Shown here one piece after another: positions 8,221 through 10,731 of a stretch of DNA of 10,731 nt (its first letter is position 1; every line of letters begins with the position of its first letter). The stretch comes from Marinilabiliales bacterium (GTDB taxonomy: Bacteria > Bacteroidota > Bacteroidia > Bacteroidales > SZUA-534). The stretch covers positions 1 through 10,731 of the forward strand of contig DOTG01000009.1 in the NCBI GenBank assembly GCA_003512955.1, in the 5' to 3' direction. The translations under genes and the position numbers were made by a program. A model generated the notes under the pieces. It ran no database searches, was not told the origin of the DNA, and saw only the letters and a program-made list of their open reading frames with translations.

Positions 8221-9291
8221 ATGGAAACACCTGAATTTGCGCAACCTTCGAATACGTTTCATATTGAATTAAAGAACCGGGTTAATGCGTATTTTAAAGA
8301 AAAGAAACTGAAACCAACCGGAAATTGGAGTTTATACTCAAAAGCCATTCTTATTTTGTTGGCTTTTTTATCAATCTATATCCATCTGGTATTCTTTACA
8401 CCTCCGCTTATCTGGTTGGCTATAGTTGAATGTATCGCTTTAGGCGGATTAACGGCAGCTATAGGCTTCAATATTATGCACGACGGTGCTCACGGTAGCT
8501 TTAGCAAGAAAGAATGGCTTAATGAATTGGCCGGACTGTCCATCAACTTTTTGGGTGCCAATGTGTATATGTGGAAAACCAAACATAACGTGATTCACCA
8601 TACCTACACCAATATCGATGGATTAGACGATGATATTAACGCCCGTCCCTTTTTGCGGATGTGTGAGAACCAGAAGAAATATTCCATCCACAAATTCCAG
8701 CATCTGTATTTTGTGTTTGTATATTCACTGCTGTATTTGTATTGGGTGTTTTTTACCGATTATAATAAATATTTTACCGGAATGATTGGTTCACGTCCTA
8801 TTAAAAAGATGAAAACAGGCGATCATTTCTCATTCTGGGGTTTTAAAGCTTTGAATCTGATACTCTTTATGGGGGTTCCTATTTACATGGTAGGATTTTT
8901 ACCTTGGCTGATTGGGTTTCTGGTTTATGGCCTTTTTGCTGGGATTGTGTTAAGTATGGTGTTCCAATTGGCTCATACGGTTGAAGATACTTACTTTCCC
9001 GTCACCGACAATGGAGTGGCCCATGTTGAAGACGAATGGGTAATCCATCAATTACGGGTCACTGCCAATTTTGCTACCCAAAACCGGGTTGTTTCATGGT
9101 TTATCGGTGGGCTAAATTTCCAGATTGAACATCATTTATTTAAAAAAATATCACATGTCCATTATCCTGCAATTAGCAAGATTTTGAAACAGGTTTGCCA
9201 GGAATATAATATCCGATATATTGAATACCCAAAAGTACATTTGGCTGTTGCTTCGCACATTCATCATTTACAAAATATCGGGAGAAAATAA
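8221..9291 (+). CDS. Membrane fatty acid desaturase, front-end (delta-6-like) acyl desaturase family (356 aa)
   Basis: The protein carries the three histidine boxes of membrane di-iron desaturases: HDGAH (residues 87-91), HNVIHH (122-127) and QIEHH (301-305). The glutamine in the last box is typical of the delta-6/delta-5 front-end-like group and related bacterial acyl-CoA/acyl-lipid desaturases. An additional His at 252 (QLAHTVED) is also family-like. Hydrophobic helices lie at about 41-60, 62-85, 160-178, 207-230 and 232-250, leaving the boxes on the cytoplasmic face. The reaction would be O2- and electron-dependent insertion of a cis double bond into a membrane-bound fatty acyl chain. There is no N-terminal cytochrome b5 domain, so the electron donor (ferredoxin or similar) is encoded elsewhere. 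The start METPEF follows an AT-rich leader with no Shine-Dalgarno, as is usual in the phylum. Regiospecificity cannot be told from sequence. Confidence 0.95.
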   Translation: METPEFAQPSNTFHIELKNRVNAYFKEKKLKPTGNWSLYSKAILILLAFLSIYIHLVFFTPPLIWLAIVECIALGGLTAAIGFNIMHDGAHGSFSKKEWLNELAGLSINFLGANVYMWKTKHNVIHHTYTNIDGLDDDINARPFLRMCENQKKYSIHKFQHLYFVFVYSLLYLYWVFFTDYNKYFTGMIGSRPIKKMKTGDHFSFWGFKALNLILFMGVPIYMVGFLPWLIGFLVYGLFAGIVLSMVFQLAHTVEDTYFPVTDNGVAHVEDEWVIHQLRVTANFATQNRVVSWFIGGLNFQIEHHLFKKISHVHYPAISKILKQVCQEYNIRYIEYPKVHLAVASHIHHLQNIGRK

Positions 9292-9312
9292 TAATTATGT
9301 TATAATGAGGAG

Positions 9313-9720
9313 CTAAAAGGTTTTATATTCATAAACCTTTTTGCTTTTCAATGTACCATCCGCATCAAACGTTTTTTTCTCAGTCTTTAAATTTCCTTGG
9401 TATTTATATTCCTCGCGCTTGGATAGCTTCCCTCTATTGTTAAAGGTGGTTTCAACAATTACATTGTCATTTTCATCGTACTTGTATTCCATGTGCGAAA
9501 GTATTTTACCATCCTCGTCATAGGTTTTTTCCATTAAAACATTACCTCTCTTGTCAAAGCTAACTTCCGACTCCTTGTATTTCAACTCTTCGCCATCGTC
9601 ATATTTGTATTTCCATTCGGTCCGATAGCTAACTCCTATTTCTTTTACCGTTTTTTTATTTTGAGCCCATAAACCCGAAACACATATAAGAGTTAAAGCA
9701 ACCATTAAAATTGTTTTCAT
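9313..9720 (-). CDS. Secreted small protein with YD-like tyrosine-rich repeats (135 aa)
   Basis: ATG at 9720 opens a signal peptide (MKTILMVALTLICVSGLWA, cleavage before QNKK). The mature part, about 115 residues, is built from imperfect units of roughly 20-25 residues centred on Y-x-Y-D and x-F/Y-D-x-x-G (WKYKYDDGEE, VSFDKRGNV, KTYDEDGKI, MEYKYDEND, TTFNNRGKL, EEYKYQGN, KTFDADGTL, YEYKTF). This resembles beta-strand repeats of RHS/YD or MORN-like Bacteroidota periplasmic proteins. It contains no catalytic motif and no mature cysteine. It is co-directional with the gene at 9794-10198 with a 73-bp gap, so an operon is possible. Function unknown. Its coding end overlaps the convergent terminator hairpin. 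Confidence 0.8.
   Translation of the reverse strand: MKTILMVALTLICVSGLWAQNKKTVKEIGVSYRTEWKYKYDDGEELKYKESEVSFDKRGNVLMEKTYDEDGKILSHMEYKYDENDNVIVETTFNNRGKLSKREEYKYQGNLKTEKKTFDADGTLKSKKVYEYKTF
9315..9341. terminator. Possible bidirectional terminator at a convergent gene junction
   Basis: AAAAGGTTT (9315-9323) pairs perfectly with AAACCTTTT (9333-9341) around a 9-nt loop, and a short T-run (9338-9342) extends beyond on the plus side; on the minus side the corresponding T-run is TTTT. It sits 23 bp after the desaturase stop and lies inside the 3' end of the facing 135-aa gene, its first base being the last base of that gene's stop codon. The stem has only two G-C pairs, so strength is uncertain. 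Confidence 0.5.
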
Positions 9721-9793
9721 TTTTCAGTATTTTATTTTTATCTGTTTATATTTTGAAAGAACAGTTTTGCTTATGGAAACGGGAGTAAAAAGA

Positions 9794-10198
9794 TTATTTG
9801 TATGAAAGGGGTAACGATTTTTTGGCACTAGAACCATCAATACTTAGAATTTCAAAAACCACATAATTACTCATCCCCCGCCATGTTATTGGATGAAGGT
9901 ATTCTTTGTAGCGAAGTTCTACTGCTTTGCCGCTGCATCTTTCGAGTATAGATGCAATACTATCATTTGTTACACTGAACTCAAACTCGTTGCTTTGTAA
10001 TGCTCCAGGAACGGGAGTCTTAAATCCTGTTTGAATCAGCCGTCCTTCATAAGTTTTAAAAATATATCCTTTTTTTACAAAGAAATTCAAATTGCCAGCC
10101 TTTACCCCTTCGCCAAACACAAAATAATACCGCCACCAGAAAATTATACTTATAGCAACAATCACAATTAAAACAACTACAGAAACATACTTTTTCAT
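9794..10198 (-). CDS. Conserved small membrane-anchored hypothetical protein (134 aa)
   Basis: I place the start at the ATG at 10198 (MKKYVSVV...). The same frame is open back to a TTG at 10216, but that would overlap the -7 element, so ATG is preferred. Residues about 4-25 form one hydrophobic helix (VSVVVLIVIVAISIIFWW), followed by YYFVFGEGVKAGNLN, VKKGYIFKTYEGRLIQ and ITWRGMSNYVVFEI. The rest (about 105 residues) is predicted soluble, probably periplasmic, with one cysteine. From memory, similar short Bacteroidota proteins carry a database label of 6-phosphogluconate dehydrogenase; nothing here supports that, as there is no NAD(P)-binding glycine motif and the protein is far too short. Function unknown. 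Confidence 0.8.
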   Translation of the reverse strand: MKKYVSVVVLIVIVAISIIFWWRYYFVFGEGVKAGNLNFFVKKGYIFKTYEGRLIQTGFKTPVPGALQSNEFEFSVTNDSIASILERCSGKAVELRYKEYLHPITWRGMSNYVVFEILSIDGSSAKKSLPLSYK

Positions 10199-10213
10199 AT
10201 TCTGAAATTTTAT

Positions 10214-10221
10214 CAAATGTA
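10214..10221 (-). promoter_or_regulatory. Candidate -7 element for the 134-aa gene (TACATTTG)
   Basis: The minus strand reads TACATTTG, a full match to TAnnTTTG, 15 bp before the preferred ATG at 10198. A start near 10207 would leave a leader of only about 9 nt. A weak TTAG lies at the -33 distance. The element overlaps the alternative TTG start, which argues for the ATG. Confidence 0.4.
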
Positions 10222-10333
10222 GTAATAATCAACGGTATCTCTAACGATAAGCTTTCCGAATATGTATCGGGATACTTACTAACTCAAATATTTAATTGTT
10301 AAATAGACTTTAAGAATTTTAGAAAGATAAACA
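10222..10333. other. Intergenic stretch without visible features
   Basis: About 110 bp of AT-rich sequence between the 134-aa gene promoter and the palindromic element. No open frame, dyad or recognisable regulatory motif was seen. Confidence 0.5.
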
Positions 10334-10382
10334 ATGCTGACCGACAAAAATAATTTTTAAACCCATAATGCCTTACTATATC

Positions 10383-10399
10383 TCGTCCCTACGGGACTT
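10383..10399. repeat. 17-bp inverted repeat arm, left
   Basis: TCGTCCCTACGGGACTT is the exact reverse complement of 10506-10522. It also contains its own small dyad GTCCC-TAC-GGGAC, giving a local 5-bp hairpin. Confidence 0.85.
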
Positions 10400-10437
10400 G
10401 CTAAAACTAGGGGTAACTTTTATTTCCACCAATATTT

Positions 10438-10452
10438 AATCCCTCCGGGATT
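10438..10452. repeat. Central hairpin AATCCC-TCC-GGGATT
   Basis: A perfect 6-bp stem with a 3-nt loop at the middle of the palindromic element. A second small dyad, TGTCC/GGACA, follows at 10452-10467. The core resembles the outer GTCCC/GGGAC motif with a changed closing pair. Confidence 0.7.
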
Positions 10453-10505
10453 GTCCAGGTAGGGACATGATATTGGTAGATAATTAGTTACATTTACAAT
10501 TTTTT

Positions 10506-10522
10506 AAGTCCCGTAGGGACGA
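10506..10522. repeat. 17-bp inverted repeat arm, right
   Basis: AAGTCCCGTAGGGACGA is the exact reverse complement of 10383-10399, with 106 bp between the arms. Its inner dyad GTCCC-GTA-GGGAC gives the same kind of mini-hairpin. Confidence 0.85.
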
Positions 10523-10549
10523 AATAAATTTTATCGGTCAACAATGGAA

Positions 10550-10604
10550 ATCGAGTAGGAGGAAAATAAAATAGTTTTCCTCCTATTTTATTTTCCGACC
10601 TCTC
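10550..10604 (-). ncRNA. Group II intron domain VI with bulged branch-point A and 3' splice site
   Basis: A perfect 14-bp stem (10596-10583 with 10574-10561) closes an 8-nt loop. At its base GAG-AGG (10604-10599) pairs with CCU and CUC (10559-10557 and 10555-10553), leaving a single unpaired A at 10556. That A sits six nucleotides from the intron end (CUCGAU), the position expected for the branch-point nucleophile. The intron would end at 10550. Confidence 0.78.
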
Positions 10605-10606
10605 AC

Positions 10607-10638
10607 ACCACCGTGCGTACCGTTCGGTACACGGCGGT
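10607..10638 (-). ncRNA. Group II intron domain V
   Basis: In RNA sense, ACCGCCGUG (10638-10630) pairs with CACGGUGGU (10615-10607) over nine pairs with one G-U. Above it is a two-nucleotide CG bulge (10617-10616), then UACC/GGUA around a GAAC loop. The two-nucleotide bulge is the domain V hallmark, and the catalytic triad position would read CGC rather than AGC, a known variant. The hairpin is slightly shorter than the usual 34 nt. Confidence 0.75.
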
Positions 10639-10641
10639 TTC

Positions 10642-10731
10642 CTAATTTACACAACGAACTTTGCCATAATAGTCGGAGAAAAAGATGTATCCTGCCTGAG
10701 TTAGACGTTGGTTGGTAATGCTTCTACTCAA
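10642..10731 (-). CDS. ltrA: C-terminus of group II intron reverse transcriptase/maturase (partial, 29 codons)
   Basis: Entering at the right edge in frame, 29 codons read LSRSITNQRLTQAG then YIFFSDYYGKVRCVN and stop (TAG at 10642-10644). This pattern, L-x-R-S-x-T-N-x-x-L-x-x-A-G-Y...D-Y-Y, resembles the last residues of group II intron-encoded proteins, which often end with a TN-x-x-L...G...Y segment in the DNA-binding/maturase tail. The stop lies 4 nt before the domain V stem, as expected for an ORF in domain IV. The reverse-transcriptase domain itself is outside the window, so intactness cannot be judged. The call rests mainly on the RNA domains beside it. Confidence 0.65.
   Translation of the reverse strand: MSRSITNQRLTQAGYIFFSDYYGKVRCVN

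Larger units (their letters stand above)
10334..10546. repeat. Nested palindromic repeat element of about 213 bp (REP/MITE-like)
   Basis: The two ends are imperfect inverted repeats: TGACCGA at 10338-10344 against its complement TCGGTCA at 10534-10540, flanked by matching AAAA and TG bases (about 13 of 15 positions). Nested inside are the 17-bp arms at 10383-10399 and 10506-10522, then GTAACT (10413-10418) against AGTTAC (10486-10491), then ACCAATAT (10428-10435) against ATATTGGT (10470-10477). At the centre is the small hairpin AATCCC/GGGATT (10438-10452). The ordered series of arms implies one long folding unit. There is no protein-coding frame. Such elements are usually mobilised in trans or spread as extragenic palindromes. 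Confidence 0.7.
10550..10731 (-). mobile_element. 3' end of a group II intron (5' part outside window)
   Basis: On the minus strand the order is maturase C-terminus (stop at 10642), a domain V hairpin (10638-10607), a domain VI hairpin with bulged A (10604-10550), and an intron end in CGAT at 10550. This is the standard 3' layout of a bacterial group II retro-intron, with the reverse-transcriptase ORF in domain IV. The 3' exon starts at 10549 (TTCCATTG, reading the minus strand), only 3 bp from the end of the palindromic element. The subclass cannot be assigned from this fragment. Confidence 0.78.

Noticed and set aside
9794..10198. 6-phosphogluconate dehydrogenase label remembered for similar short proteins
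   Set aside because: The sequence has no nucleotide-binding glycine motif, is about a quarter of the enzyme's length and is membrane-anchored.
9794..10216. Start of the 134-aa gene at TTG 10216, giving 140 residues
   Set aside because: The TTG lies inside the -7 promoter element and adds MIKFQN before a normal signal-anchor start. The ATG at 10198 is more consistent.
10383..10522. Repeated GTCCC/GGGAC units resembling a CRISPR array
   Set aside because: The copies are inverted rather than direct, irregularly spaced and nested around a central hairpin. There are no spacers of uniform length and no cas genes.
10561..10596. Perfect 14-bp inverted repeat that looks like a strong terminator
   Set aside because: It lies in the middle of the group II intron 3' structure and, with the flanking pairs and bulged A at 10556, is better explained as domain VI.

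Overview
The window looks like a piece of a low-GC Bacteroidota chromosome, probably a gliding or environmental Bacteroidales/Marinilabiliales/Flavobacteriia-type organism. The evidence is a type IX secretion (T9SS) C-terminal sorting domain, Omp28-like and PKD-like secreted domains, a TPR-LuxR membrane regulator of a kind common in this phylum, A/T-rich leaders without clear Shine-Dalgarno sites, several TAnnTTTG (-7 type) promoter matches, and a GTCCCTACGGGAC palindromic repeat. The rank below phylum is a guess.

Layout. (1) 1-2720, minus strand: the first 809 codons of a large secreted Asp-box (BNR/sialidase-type propeller) protein that runs off the left edge, preceded by a 54-codon gene (2459-2623) only 29 bp upstream. 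The last 180 bases of the large gene, inside PKD-like repeats, jump to about 62% GC. (2) 2721-5585, minus: a 954-residue T9SS cargo protein with an Omp28-like domain lacking its cysteine pair and a carbohydrate-binding-module-like domain. (3) 5586-6088: a gene-free gap. (4) 6089-7828, minus: a membrane TPR protein with a cytoplasmic LuxR/GerE helix-turn-helix, divergent from (5) 8221-9291, plus: a three-histidine-box fatty acid desaturase. The 392-bp divergent region contains three nearly identical AT-rich 12-mers spaced 32-33 bp apart, next to the desaturase start. (6) 9313-10198, minus: two small envelope proteins, one secreted with tyrosine-rich repeats and one anchored by a single N-terminal membrane segment. 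(7) 10334-10731: a nested palindromic repeat element of about 213 bp, directly abutting the 3' end of a group II intron that enters from the right edge on the minus strand. The maturase C-terminus, domain V, domain VI, bulged branch-point A and 3' splice junction can all be read.

How the parts relate. The left half is surface and secretion cargo. The centre pairs a candidate membrane sensor-regulator with a membrane-lipid-modifying enzyme, a plausible but unproven regulatory pair. The right end is a mobile-element junction. I found no CRISPR array, rRNA, tRNA or complete insertion sequence. The most rewarding observations are the intron/palindrome junction, the phased sites in front of the desaturase, and the abrupt composition switch inside the PKD-like repeats.
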